DNA of 64,000 nt. It comes from Phragmites australis. Taxonomy: Eukaryota > Streptophyta > Magnoliopsida > Poales > Poaceae. The translations under genes and the position numbers were made by a program. The notes beneath the pieces are model-generated. The model ran no database searches. It had not been told where the DNA came from and worked only from the letters and a program-made list of their open reading frames with translations. Below, piece after piece: positions 1-11,484 of the stretch. Within the stretch, counting starts at the first letter, position 1. Every line of letters starts with the position of its first letter. The DNA is taken from NCBI RefSeq assembly GCF_958298935.1, contig NC_084940.1:17603146-17667145 (forward strand). Reading direction: 5' to 3'.

Positions 1-2735
1 CTCTTTGCCTCCTACTATTGCTAATCTTTTGCAGGAGTTTGTGGATGTATTTCCAGCTAAGGTACCCCCAGGATTACCACCTATTCGAGGGATTGAGCAT
101 CAAATTGATTTAATTCCCATAGCAACTTTGCCAAATCGTGACCAACCCGGAAGAGACTAATGAAATTCAGTGACAAGTCCAAGATCTATTAGATCATGGG
201 TACGTATGAGAAAGTCTTAGTCCTTGTGTTGTTCCTGTTCTTTTGGTTTCTAAGAAAGACGGTAGTTAGCGTATGTGTGTTGATTGTAGAGTCATCATCA
301 ATAATATTACTATAAGATATCGTCACCCTATCCCTAGGTTAGATGATATATTTGATGAGTTGAATGGTTCTATAATTTTCACTAAAAATTGACTTGCAAA
401 GTGGATACCACCAAATTAGGATAAAACTTGGAGATGAATGGAAAACTGCTTTTAAAACTAAGTTTGGCTTGTATGAGTGGTTAGTAATGCCTTTTAGGTT
501 AACTAATTCACCTAGTACTTTCATGCGATTGATGAATGAAGTTTTATGTGCTTTCATAGGAAGATTTGTGGTGGTATACTTTGATGATATCTTAATTTAT
601 AGCAATTCATATGAGTCACACTTTGATCATCTACGTGCTGTTTTTAATGCTTTGAGATATGCGTATTTGTTTGGTAACCTCAAAAAGTGCATCTTTTGTA
701 CGGATCGAGTCTCTTTTCTTGTCTATGTTGTCACTCCACAGGGAATAGAAGTGGATGAAGCAAAAAATAAAGTCATAAAGAGCTAGCCAACCCCTGAGGC
801 TGTTACTCAAGTGAGAAGCTTTCATGGTCTTGCGAGTTTCTATTGGTGCTTTGTGTGGGGTTTCAACACTATTGCTACCACATTGAATGAATTAACAAAG
901 AAATGAGTGGTTTTCAAATAGAGACCTGCACAAGAGAAAGCATTCAAGTTGTTGAAAGAGAAGCTCACCCATGCTCCATTGCTCCAACTCCCTGATTTTG
1001 GTAAGACCTTTGAACTAGAATGTGATGCTAGTGGGATTGGAATTGGAGGTATGTTAATTCAAGAAGGTAAATATGTTGCTTATTTCAGCGAGAAATTAAG
1101 TGGACCAAGTATGAATTATTCTACCTATGATAAAGAATTGTATGCTTTAGTTCGAGTGCTTGAAACTTGGCAACGTTATCTATGGCCCAAAGAATTTGTT
1201 ATACATTTCTAACATGAATCGTTGAAACATATTAGGAGTCAAGATAAACTGAATAAACAACATGCTAAATAGGTAGAATTTATTGAGTCGTTTCCATATG
1301 TCATAAAACATAAAAAAGAAAAGGACAATGTGATTGTTGATGTGCTTTCTAGGCGTTATACCATGATATGTCAACTTGATCATAAGATTTTTGTTTAGAG
1401 ACTATTAAGGACTTCTATGCTGCTGATTTAGACTTTAAAGAAGTTCTTGAACATTGTAAAGAAGAAAAAATGTGGAATAAATATGTGCTGAATGAAGGAT
1501 TGCTCTATCGTGCTAACAAGCTATGTATTCCAGCTAGCTCCATTCGTCTTTTGTTGTTACAGGAGGTGCATGGAGGAGGATTGATGGCACATTTTGGAGC
1601 AAAGAAGACTGAAGATGTTCTGGCCACTCACTTCTTTTGACCAAAGATGAGACGTGGCATCGAGTGCTACGTTTCACGTTGCACCACTTGCAATAAAGCT
1701 GTCTCGCTTAAATCTACATGGTCTTTACATGCTTCTTTATGTTCCTAGTGTACCTTAGGAGGATATTTTCATGGATTTTGTTTCAGAATTGCCTAGGACA
1801 AAGATGGGGATGGACAGTATATTTGTAGTTGTGGATAGATTTTCTAAAATAGCACATTTTATATCTTGTCATAAGAGCGATGATACTACAAACATAGCTG
1901 ATTTGTTTTCTGGGAAATCGTTCGACTACATGGAGTGCCTAATACTATCATCTCGGATCGTGACACAAAGTTTTTGAGTCACTTTTGGATATTACTTTGG
2001 AATAAACTAGGGACAAAGCTACTGTTTTCTACTACGTGTCATCCCCAAACCGATGGTCAAACAGAGGTTGTCAATTGTACCTTATCGACCATGTTACGGG
2101 CTGTTCTAAAGAAAAATTTGAGAATATGGAAATAGTGTTTACCACATATTGAATTTGCTTACAACAGGTCGGTACACCACACTACCAAGGTAAGTCCGTT
2201 TTAGGTAGTGTATGGCTTTAATTCTCGTGCTCCTATTGATTTACTACCTTTGTCTACTTCTGAAAGACTCAATTTGGATTCCAAGAAATGTGCTGAATTT
2301 ATTCTTAAGCTGTATGAGACAACTAAAAAGAATATAGAGAACATGACTAAAAAGTATAGGATTGCAAGAAAGAATGTAGGAAAGAAATAAAATTTGAACC
2401 GGGTGATTTAGTTTGGTTGCTTTTGAGGAAGGATATGTTTCCAGAACTAATGAAATCAAAGTTTATGTCTAGAGCTGATGGACCATTTAAGATAATTGAG
2501 AAAATAATAATAATGCATACAAACTAGACCTACCCGTAGATTTTGGGGTTAGTCCCGCGTTAAACATTTCAAATTTGAAGCCATATTTAGGAGTAGAAGA
2601 TGAGCATGAGTCGAGGATGACTCCAAATCAAGAGGGGGAGGATGATGAGCCCATGGCTCCTTCAGATACGATCAGTAATATTAATATTCCTCAAATCATA
2701 CAAGGTTCAAGTACAAGAGCACGTGCAAGGCAATT
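1..2735 (+). pseudogene. Gypsy pol pseudogene (RT, RNase H, integrase)
   Basis: Reverse transcriptase, RNase H and integrase of a Gypsy element, broken into several frames. The RT active site reads YFDD near 575-586. RNase H appears at about 949-1,400 with the CDASG motif. The integrase HHCC finger lies near 1,500-1,720. The integrase core starts at MDFVSELP (1,771), has the second acidic residue in SDRDTKF (near 1,950) and the glutamate in DGQTE (near 2,055). The tail 2,208-2,735 ends in a KPYLG block followed by acidic residues. A deletion near 140-160 relative to the second copy removes residues after LPNR, and stops occur at about 160, 785, 905, 1,210 and 2,135. No chromodomain was recognised. 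It cannot make a functional polyprotein. Confidence 0.85.
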
Positions 2736-2902
2736 AGATCACCAGGTGAACTCGTTTCTCGTTGTTCATACTTTCTTGGATGGATTACTACTAAATTCTT
2801 GTGATATTCTATTACTTGGGAACGTGGGAGAAGCACCACAACCTTACCCGAACGTTATCCCTCAAAGGCCAAGTCTTCTCGGACTCAAGGTTGAACTCTA
2901 GT

Positions 2903-2936
2903 CATGGTCGTGGTCGAAGTCGTGGCTGTGGTCAAA

Positions 2937-2976
<40 letters not shown>

Positions 2977-2977
2977 A
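2903..2977 (+). repeat. GGTCGT hexanucleotide repeat
   Basis: About a dozen imperfect copies of GGTCGT, perfect in the second half (about 2,935-2,975). In one frame it would read as an Arg-Gly run. It lies just past the pol tail of the Gypsy relic, so it is more likely a noncoding repeat at the pol/LTR border than an RGG protein domain. Confidence 0.85.
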
Positions 2978-2979
2978 GT

Positions 2980-3490
2980 TTTAAGACAGCACGTCAGTAA
3001 AACGGGCATAATTCTCTCATACGAAGTCTATTTTATGCGATCTTGGACATTCTGGAAAGCTTAAGATGAGCCCTTTCTAATGGATATGAGCTCAACCAAA
3101 TATATCTTATAGTGTAGTCAGAGTCGAAAGAATAAGATGTTGCATTCACCGTTTTGGACCCTATCGGGTCTTGTAATTGTGTCAGGGTCGGAGTCCGAGT
3201 TGTGCACGCCTCTTTCCATGGCTGCACGACCTTAGGTCGATCTCCTCACGTCCACCTATATATACACAGTAGCCATCATAGTTTAGGCTTAGGTTTAGCT
3301 TAGATTATTCTGTTTTAGACAGTTTCGCCATTTATCGGTTTGTTGAACCCCAATTCGAGTACTTCATTGGTATTTAGCAATATTCAGATTGTGTCTACAT
3401 ATTCTTGCTTGTGTTCTCAATTCACTTGCAGGAAAAGCCTTCTTGGCGAGGTCAACCGTGTTTTGGCACGGTTGATAACCATGGAGTAGT
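2980..3490 (+). repeat. LTR-like tail of Gypsy element A
   Basis: AT/GC-mixed noncoding DNA following pol. It holds a TATA-like box (CTATATATACAC near 3,256) followed by a T-rich stretch, which fits the U3-R part of an LTR. No partner LTR is in the window, so borders are inferred. Confidence 0.45.
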
Positions 3491-5117
3491 GGTAAAACAG
3501 GGATAAGGAAGGAGAAGGAGGGGTCCTCACCTTACTTCATCGGTCAGGGAGATGGTCGTCAGGATGATGAACGGCAACAGCATCGGCAATGCTGGAAATC
3601 AAGCTCATGTTTCCATTGCGTCACTACAGATCCAGGTTAGCCCTCATGTGGTCGTGTAGAAGACTTTATGGCACACATGGTGACACAGATGGCGCAACAA
3701 AATAGCTGCTGGCTATATGGGAACATGGATGGCACTTCCGTGCATGTGCTGGACGCACCCAGACATGGGGCAGCGGCACGGTGACGTAGATGCCGATGGC
3801 ACCATTGTTCCTATGGACAATCTAATTTGTGAGCTTTTGGAGGACAACCAGGGGCATATTTTGGTAAAAGGGCTTGATGATTGGGACCATGGTTCGCCAA
3901 GAATGGTGAAGCCAAAAGGTAGCCATGTGGCTGGCCGAGAGAACAATGGCCATGGCAGCATGATGTTGCAAAGGGGAGGTGTGGCTAGGGTGTAAGGAGG
4001 TCTAGGGGAACCTGGGGTCCTCTATATATAGGGAGTAAGGTGTGAGGAAGAGATAAGGGTGGCTATAGTCCGGCTACGACACGACATAGAGTCTGAGTTG
4101 GATTCTGAGTCGGTTACGATTGCCTTTCTTGTAGCCCTATATTCCAAGGGCAATATCTTCACCATCCGAACACCAAATTGGATATTTTTAGACTCTATCT
4201 TGTAGTACTAGAAAAAATATACAACTTTGGTATTCATTGGAACTTCTAGAAACGTAATCTTGACTTCTAAAAATGCATCACAAGATAAACAGTTTGAACT
4301 CAAACTTATCTGTGCACAACTGATTTCAGGGGCCATAACTCATAGTTATATTATCCAAACTGGGACTTCCATAGGTGCACTTCTAGAAACGTAATCTTGA
4401 CTTCTAAAAATGCATCACAAGATAAACAGTTTGAACTCAAACTTATCTGTGCACAACTGATTTCAGGGGCCATAACTCATAGTTATATTATCCAAACTGG
4501 GACTTCCATAGGTGCAAATCAAGGCTCTCTATAATACCTACAAATTTGGTATTGTCAAGATTTGTATTAGAGGCCGTCTTGAACTCTGAAACTACATGGG
4601 AAGATGAGGCTGACTAGGACTCCGTGAATATTTACAGATTTTGTGGATCCTTTTGTTTGGGCTTCTAGAAGACTTGTGTGCCAACCAAGAGCTTGGGCTT
4701 AAGTAGGATTTGGGACCAAGGCATATCTAGGGCTTTAGGAAAGAAACTTTTGTATAGAAATTTGAATAGGATTGAATTTGAACTAGAGAATGATCATTAA
4801 TGATCAAGGATGGAATAGATGATGAATTCAAGAATTTTGAATTCCAACCATGTAAGATCCTTAACCTACCCACTATTGAATTTTATAAAAACATTTTAAA
4901 ACCTTTTTCACTCCAACACACCAAAGAAAGAAAAGGAAAATGAACTCTAATGCATTTACCTGGTTCATAGCAAAACTTAGTATGCAATGCACAAGAAATA
5001 ATAACCTAGGTTGCTTGGTTGTTTATGAAAATAGGTTTTAAACTGCTCTACTAGTGAAGTTACTCACTAAAGTTGGAAATTTTTAAAAAGTTATAAAATT
5101 TTGGAAAGTAGGGTCTT
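3491..5117. repeat. Noncoding LTR-like repeat region
   Basis: No gene is supported. There is a TATA-like CTATATATAG near 4,022, and the right border TCTTACA at 5,111-5,117 could be an LTR end (on the minus strand it reads TGTAAGACCC). Two short antiparallel open frames at 3,713-3,995 overlap each other and look fortuitous. The region contains the exact 137-bp duplication at 4,243-4,516. Confidence 0.4.
4243..4516. repeat. Exact 137-bp tandem duplication (2 copies)
   Basis: Copy 1 is 4,243-4,379 and copy 2 is 4,380-4,516. I compared them base by base and found no difference. Each starts CTTCTAGAAACG and ends CATAGGTGCA. Identity within otherwise decayed sequence suggests a recent duplication or an assembly collapse/expansion artefact. 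Confidence 0.95.
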
Positions 5118-5119
5118 AC

Positions 5120-8075
5120 ACGCCCACACTCGAGGACGTCTTGCTCCTGATAAGCCTACCTTGCGCGGGTGCCGTTGTTGGGGCTAGGGACATGGGCATG
5201 GGCTGGTGCGACGAGATGCTAGACCGCTTCTCTGTCATTGAACGGAGGGACGATGTAGCCCCATTTAGGGCTTTTCTAGAGACCAAGAAGTACGGCCAGA
5301 CAAAGTCCTTTCTCGTTTAGTTTGTGGTACGTATGTCTTGTACTATTTTCTCATCTCATTTAAGTTATTAATGGATGAAGACAGGCGGACAACATCTACC
5401 CACTAGCAAGCGATGAGGATGTGGGTTCTATCTGTGGGTCAATCCAGTACTGGAACCCACAATCGTCCATCCAGAAAAAGTGAGAAAATAGGAAAGAAAG
5501 TGAGTATTATTTGTTCGTACTCTAAAATGTTAATAACGGAAGAATCGACGGCCTGTCTCATCGAAATGCTCATAAACTTGGACTACACCATCATCTCCAT
5601 TTCAACATGGAGGCCAAAACGAGCAAGGAAGAGCATTATGGGATCCATAGAAATCTCTACCATAGACGTCTAAATGGGGGTGTCAAGGCGGTGGATCGAT
5701 GGGACCATTGAGAGGATGAGGATACGTCATTGTCTTGATCCAATTAGGGGTCACGAGATGTTTGAGTATAGAATCAATTGGGTTCTGTTATATAGAAGAT
5801 GTCCCGATGTTAGTGGATAAATTCTATTCGCTAGACTGCACCAGCCTATTAGGGGTAGCACTGAAAAGTCTATTCACATACAGATCGACTACTTCATCTC
5901 CACCATAATCTCGCTGCATGTCAATTATCGAACTACAACCAACCACTACCTCATCGCACTACAGCACTGAATCATGCATAGGTTTTTCCCTACCGCTCCA
6001 GTAATGCACGCTAATGAGCTTACGAGAGTATCCAATGACCTTGGTCAATATGAGACACTACAGCATTGACTCATGCATAGGTTTTTCCCTTCCGGTGCAG
6101 TGACGCACAATGATTAGCTTACCAGAGTATCTGATGTCCTTCGTCAATATAAGGCACCTCCATCTCAACCATTTGAACAAAAATAACTCTAAGCATGGCG
6201 GAAAGAGGAAAATGTCGAAGGGCCATGCAACTATTTGAAGGTCATCCACCAAATGATCCAAGCAGGGATGCATTCGACAACCGCTTACTCTCAAAACGTA
6301 TGCCAAGGCTCGAGTGCCATTGTGAACAGACATGCAGTATTCGATGTTCCAATGACTTGGATACCTTCAGGAAGAGGTACTTCTATTGTTCAAACATAGA
6401 TGCGCTTTTCGAAGAGAGAGAATCTTCTCGGGTAATCACTTTGAGAAAACACAATTTTCTGTTCACTTCATGTACTAACACTTTTCATCTCCAGGAAAAA
6501 ATCACATCCAGCCACCAACCGGGGTGTGTGCATTTCACTAGTGGATCGATGACTTCATATCCCCCAAGGACCAGGAATGGGTGGGTCAAAGGAAGAAGTG
6601 GGACGAGGATGAGCTAAATTGGAGGCGTGAGAAAGAAACCCGCGCACAAGCGCGTAAGAAAGAATCATCAAGTGACGAGGATTGACTCTGGTGTGACTCC
6701 ACTGTGGGTCAGCTATTTACTTTCTCTAAGGTGTGTCTACATGTTACGCTTACGTTTTGTATCGACCATGATACCTAACGCCACAAAAATTATAAATTTC
6801 CTATGTATGTGTTGTATGGCAATGTAACTATGTTATGTAACCGTACTCGAATGAATTATCATCGGCCGTTATTCTACAAATCGTACTCCATATTGTCAAA
6901 GAAGATGTTTATGGTAGTATTACCCAATTGTGTATATAAGGATAACACATCCATGGCTACTTCATCTCTAATACAGTCCAACACAATCCCTTCCATGGCA
7001 AATGGAACCATGTCCGGGTCCAATAAGGGTAAGGGCAAGATGCATATTGCTTTATGTACTGTAGCCACAGACAGGCAATGAATGCTTACGATGACCTCTA
7101 TATGTGATGTACTTTACTTTCATCAATGAAATGGCCAAGATTTATCATTCTACCAATATGTTTTTTCTAAGCCCAATGCATTCATAGCATTCTCTGCCTT
7201 ACATGCAGAGGCAACAATAACTCCTTGCTAAACTTTTGCAAAATGAAATGATCACACCAAGCAACAACTTTCACAGGGAATGTCTACCAACCATCATTGT
7301 CATAACTTTTTCAATTTTCACAGGGAATCCCTGCTCATTTGTCCTTGTGCACAATACTCCTATGCTCTAGCCCTCAGCCATGCCCATACACTTAGTCCAT
7401 GCACCAGCCTCCAGCCACCATAAATAACCCTACCATCGACCATGGATAGACCACTTCTTCCTTAGCTCTCTCAACTTTAATATCTTTCTCAGCTCCACCA
7501 AGCCCACCTAAGAAATATTGGGGGATTTTCATCTCACAGGGGGTCGAACCGTCGATGTGCTTCTGTGGTGACCCTTGTAGGCTGCGTGAGTCTCAGGACA
7601 TCTCCTACACCTATGGCAGACGCTTCTTCATGTGTGCCAACTATCAGTACATTCTGCCCCAACATGGACCATATGAGTATCTATCAGTATAGCGACAAAG
7701 GTCAATCATGTGGAACTTTTCATACAATATCATGCACTGTCTTACTAATCTCCCCTCTTGTTTCATTTCTCCAATATCCTCCTCCTATTTTTGACTTCAT
7801 GGAATGGCTGAACATGGAGCAAATTGAGAACCAGAAGCAATGGGTCGACATGAGTATTCGATGGAGGAGGAAAGCTTATGAACATCGGGAGTACGAGTAA
7901 CAGCATGAGGAACTATAGCTCAAGAATCAGGAGGAGGAGCGCATGAGGAAGGCGGCAAAGGAGCACACTGTGGCTGAAGCACGCAAAGTAAAGAGGGAAA
8001 GAAAGCGAGAGAGGACTCATCACGCTAAGGCGGAGGGCCCCAATGCCCTATTGAAGGGCAAATATGCTAGGTGAA
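5120..8075 (+). pseudogene. Plant mobile domain plus GRF zinc-finger gene relic
   Basis: Broken gene of the kind spread by transposons in grasses. At 5,130-5,320 the frame reads TLEDVLLL, then GWCDEML and RRDD, then TKKYGQTKSF, the signature of the plant mobile domain (aminotransferase-like PMD). About 6,300-6,400 encodes a first Cys-rich GRF-like finger (CHCEQTC, then RRYF-like RYFYCSN). A second is at about 7,545-7,650 (MCFCGDPC, then YTYGRRFFMCANY). A charged helical tail with DFMEWLNMEQ and RWRRKAYE follows to about 8,070. Stops and frameshifts interrupt every block, for example after FLV near 5,320. Intronic-looking spacers separate the fingers. PMD genes are often carried by MULEs or Gypsy elements. 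No terminal repeats were found here, so the carrier is unknown. Confidence 0.6.
5957..6155. repeat. Diverged ~99-bp tandem duplication inside the PMD relic
   Basis: The block beginning CACTACAGCA at 5,957 recurs at 6,056 with about 15-20% difference by eye (both contain TCATGCATAGGTTTTTCCC). It adds a second degraded copy of the same coding stretch. Confidence 0.75.
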
Positions 8076-8129
8076 CTCGATAAAAAGCATCTATTGTAAC
8101 CCGGCCTATTTTCATTCATTAAGGCATGT

Positions 8130-8690
8130 TAGTTTTAGCAGCGACACGCACTATAACACATGTGGTGTGTAGAGACACTATTTTGTCTTCTAGAGACATT
8201 ATATGTTATCTCTACATAGTCGTAGACACAGTCTAAAGTGTCATAGAGGTGCATGTACATAAGACATTTGGTAGAGACACAATATTGTCTCTATATGCTA
8301 AAAATATATTGTAAAAATGTGATACTTTTGTAATGACCAATTCTCGAACTCAAGACCTCATGCAATCACAAGTATATGCATAATCTCTATTAGCTAGCCA
8401 ACTCAACCTCACATCATTTCTTGCTTAAATGTATGGTATAATTCTTATGAGTAGTTCACTGCATGCCTCAAACATCAAAATAGTGTCTCTTGAATATTAA
8501 AGGGAATGTCTAAAATTATGTCTCTATGACATAACATCACATTAAAAATACCTCAAAAATGTGTCTGTATCATTTAGTGTCTCTATACTTAAGACATATT
8601 TTAAAGTATCATAAAAAATATCTTTACAGGATCATATGTTATATTCGTAAGGACAAATCACATGGTGTCTTTACAAAAGTGTCTCTACAC
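8130..8690. repeat. Region of scattered GAGACAC / GTGTCTC motifs
   Basis: Short motifs such as AGAGACAC and GTGTCTCT recur many times in both orientations. This pattern is typical of subterminal repeats of non-autonomous DNA transposons. It begins near CACTATAACACATG (8,149), but I could not find a matching inverted end, so the element is not delimited. Confidence 0.4.
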
Positions 8691-8869
8691 GAGATTTTCA
8701 TTATGGTGATACAATTAGGTTTAGTCTTTAGGCGTATCGTACATATCGGCGTTTGTTATCATCATCTCTTTATGGTTATGGTCCATTCGCGCAGTGACGA
8801 CAAACCACATGTCTCATGTAATGTTTATCAGTGTATATTACCTTCATGTCAGGTTATAGGATAATTATG

Positions 8870-10120
8870 CTTCACAACTACTATTGTTCGATAAATTATA
8901 TTTTATATCCTCCCAACGTTACTTCATAAAAAAATAACTCACACACTTTTATATCAACTAAATAAATAAATATCGAAAAAATTACATCAAACCAAAATTA
9001 AGGATAAAATGAAACACTCCGTGAAGTCGTTTGGATAACTATTTGCACAACCAATACTTTTCGCCGAAATAATGTGTACTATTTTTCAAATTACCATATT
9101 CAAAAGTTATATTAGAAAAAATTCTACATATACTTAATTTGCCGTAAAGTAAATTAATTCACCTACTGAACGGACGAGATGTGGTTTTCTCCGATTATTT
9201 AATGTACTGACCGCCGGAGCCCACAAGATCTCACCCTTTTGTCGTGGCACAACCCCCCAGCACCCCCAGGCGAGTATCCAGTAAATCATTCCATCAAGCC
9301 AGGGGTGAGATCTTATTCTCATCCGTTGAATAGATGACAGTAACATACACCTGCTATTTTTTCAAGCAGGCTTGTATTTTGAAAATATTAAAGAAAAATA
9401 TAAAAGAAATCCTACTTGTGGCCCAAATTTTTAAGTGTCCACCCCTGTTTTGATGGCCGGGCCAGGCCTGCACAGCAGCCCACATGAGGCCCAGTTGTTC
9501 GCTCCCTCCCAGGCTCCGTCACGTTGCAGTCGCACCCCCTCCCCTCAATCTTTTTCGCTCGCTCTCATCTCTCGAAGCCCCGAACGAGAACAGCTGACCC
9601 CTAGACGCATGCCTACATCGATCCTGACGGCAAGGAGATGAGAGAGAGAGGTGAGCCCTCGATCCCAGCGGCGACACCATGAGCCCGTGGTCTGTGCCTC
9701 CATGGAGCCGGGCTGGCGCCCGACCAGGTCCAGGACTCCCGGAGGCCAGGAGATCCTATGCGCCCGTGCCTGTGGAGTCAGGCCGTCACAGCGTGACCTC
9801 GTCACCGCGTCGCCCCAGCCCCCTATCTGGCTGTTGCTCCCCAATGTCCACCCCTTCTCCAATTCGTTTAAACTTTGAATCAGTTGCACACATTGAAATA
9901 TGATTTATTTATGTTTCATCATGTAGTAAATTTTTACTATAACCAATTAGCAGTTTACATACTCTTCAGTAATTAATTGTAGTTTTGCATCCCTTATTTT
10001 TGTTTGTATATCCAACTTGTTTCTATATAGCTTCATGTTCATGTGCTATTGCTGATGAAGATATGAGAGGCTTGTACTAACCAAATCATTAATCAGATAA
10101 TTGATGAGAACATCACTCCT
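8870..10120. other. No gene recognised
   Basis: AT-rich to 9,130, then mixed sequence and a GC-richer stretch at 9,440-9,880 with several overlapping short frames in both directions. None has recognisable motifs or codon continuity, so I do not call a gene. Confidence 0.5.
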
Positions 10121-10300
10121 ATGGATTCAAGTGATACTTATTTTTCTACAGTTGTTGTACCTTTTCAGGGTCTATTGACAAGAGCTCGTACACGAGAACT
10201 TAACTATAAGGTAAACTCATTCTTATGTGCTCATAATTTGTTTAACGAGAGCTTGCTGCTACCGTATGTGATATTCTATTGCTTAGAAATTTGGGGGCAG
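10121..10300 (+). pseudogene. Fragment of Gypsy pol 3' end (same family as element A)
   Basis: The translated stretch LTRARTRELNYKVNSFL aligns with TRARARQLDHQVNSFL at 2,715-2,760 of element A, followed in both by a similar L-rich segment and a CDILLL/VIFYCLE block. It is the pol tail of another copy of the family. It lies upstream of the leader of element B, so the two may be tandem copies or a recombination product. Confidence 0.65.
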
Positions 10301-11481
10301 TCCTCTCTACATCAACGTGCTATTCCAGCAGTCCAGCAGGTCCTGCGCCAAGTCTCCACCAAGCTGACCACAACTCTACCTCTCCATTGCACGTGGGATT
10401 ACACCAGCATGTCTCCAACTCCACCAAACCGAACCCGATCAAGTCCTGGTCGTCCACAACTCCTTCATAACCACGCAGATCGAACCTATCAGAAGATAAG
10501 GCCGCTGTTCTCATCAGTGGTAACAGAGCCTCAGTTATCTGATAAGTAACATTGCATCCACTCTCATTAGATTAATTTTACCATTATCTTAGAGTCCAAA
10601 AAATTACCCATAAAAATATTTATGTTCATCGTTGTCCATCTTCTTTCGCTGTCCCACAATCACTTTGTGTCTTTGCAATTTTCGTTTTCAGTTTGCATTG
10701 TTGAATTTGTGTCTGTGGTCAAGTCGTGTTGCTGGTTTAGTTCTCGTGTTTGATCTGGTCCTTTGCTGTTCGTCGTGTTCGCCACTTTGAGTGAGTTGCG
10801 AGCCGTGTTTTTTCCTTGTCTGGTGCTGCACGCTAGAAGGTAATAGATTGTTTATTCCTTATTAACCAAAGAAATTTAAAACCGAGTAGTACTGCCTATT
10901 TCCACCTCGGTTGCTTATTGCTGTTGCTAGTTCACAAAGGGAAACCGATCAGAAAGTTAATCAGTCTGCCCTTTTTGCAATGCTTGCACGCCAAGTTGTT
11001 TCCCAAGTAGAATCTGAGCTGTGATTGAAAATCGATTCTAGAAGGACTCTGATATTTTATTTTTTCCTTCTGCTGCTAGTTGTGTTCAGTGCTTGGTCGT
11101 AATTCCAGGTCGGCTCCTATTTGTTTGGTCGAGATCCTTGCTGCAGGCTATATATCGGTGTGCGCACATAGATACTAGAAGCCAAGTTGCTCTGCTTTGT
11201 TGTTTGCGCCTTCATAAAACATCAGCCCAGGCTTCTATCTTGCTGGTGCGTTGTCCTGCCCTTGGCCTACCGTAGTTGTGTTGCAACCGTGAGTTTTTGT
11301 AAATTTTGAATTTGTAATTTGTCCCTTGCTGCAATTCTGAGTTGTTTTCTGTTCTTGCTTGAACTAGTTCTGAAGGCGGGTTTAGGCCACCAGCATAGGG
11401 TAGCACTTTGGACATTTATTTAGTTTTATTAATCTAATTACGATTTTTACTATTTCTTGCTACCTTATTATGCCTATCTGA
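10301..11481. other. Probable 5' leader of Gypsy element B
   Basis: No coding capacity. The stretch TGGTAACAGAGCC near 10,520 resembles a primer-binding site of the initiator-tRNA type with one change, followed by T-rich leader-like DNA. The leader is interrupted at 11,482 by a CACTA insertion and resumes at 12,878 just before gag. Assignment is by position. Confidence 0.4.
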
Positions 11482-11484
11482 GCT

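Larger units (their letters stand above)
1..3490 (+). mobile_element. Ty3/Gypsy LTR retrotransposon A, 5'-truncated by window edge, decayed
   Basis: The window opens inside the reverse transcriptase of a Gypsy element. Order is RT, RNase H, integrase zinc finger, integrase core, integrase tail, then a tail with LTR character (TATA-like CTATATATAC near 3,256). The order RT-RNaseH-IN is that of Ty3/Gypsy. Multiple stops and frameshifts show it is dead. The same family is present again at 12.9-17.1 kb, and a third fragment of its pol tail lies at 10.1-10.3 kb. Exact LTR borders and target duplication were not resolved. Confidence 0.85.

Noticed and set aside
2801..3064. RG-rich 87-codon frame
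   Set aside because: It derives from the GGTCGT repeat and crosses from pol tail to LTR-like DNA.
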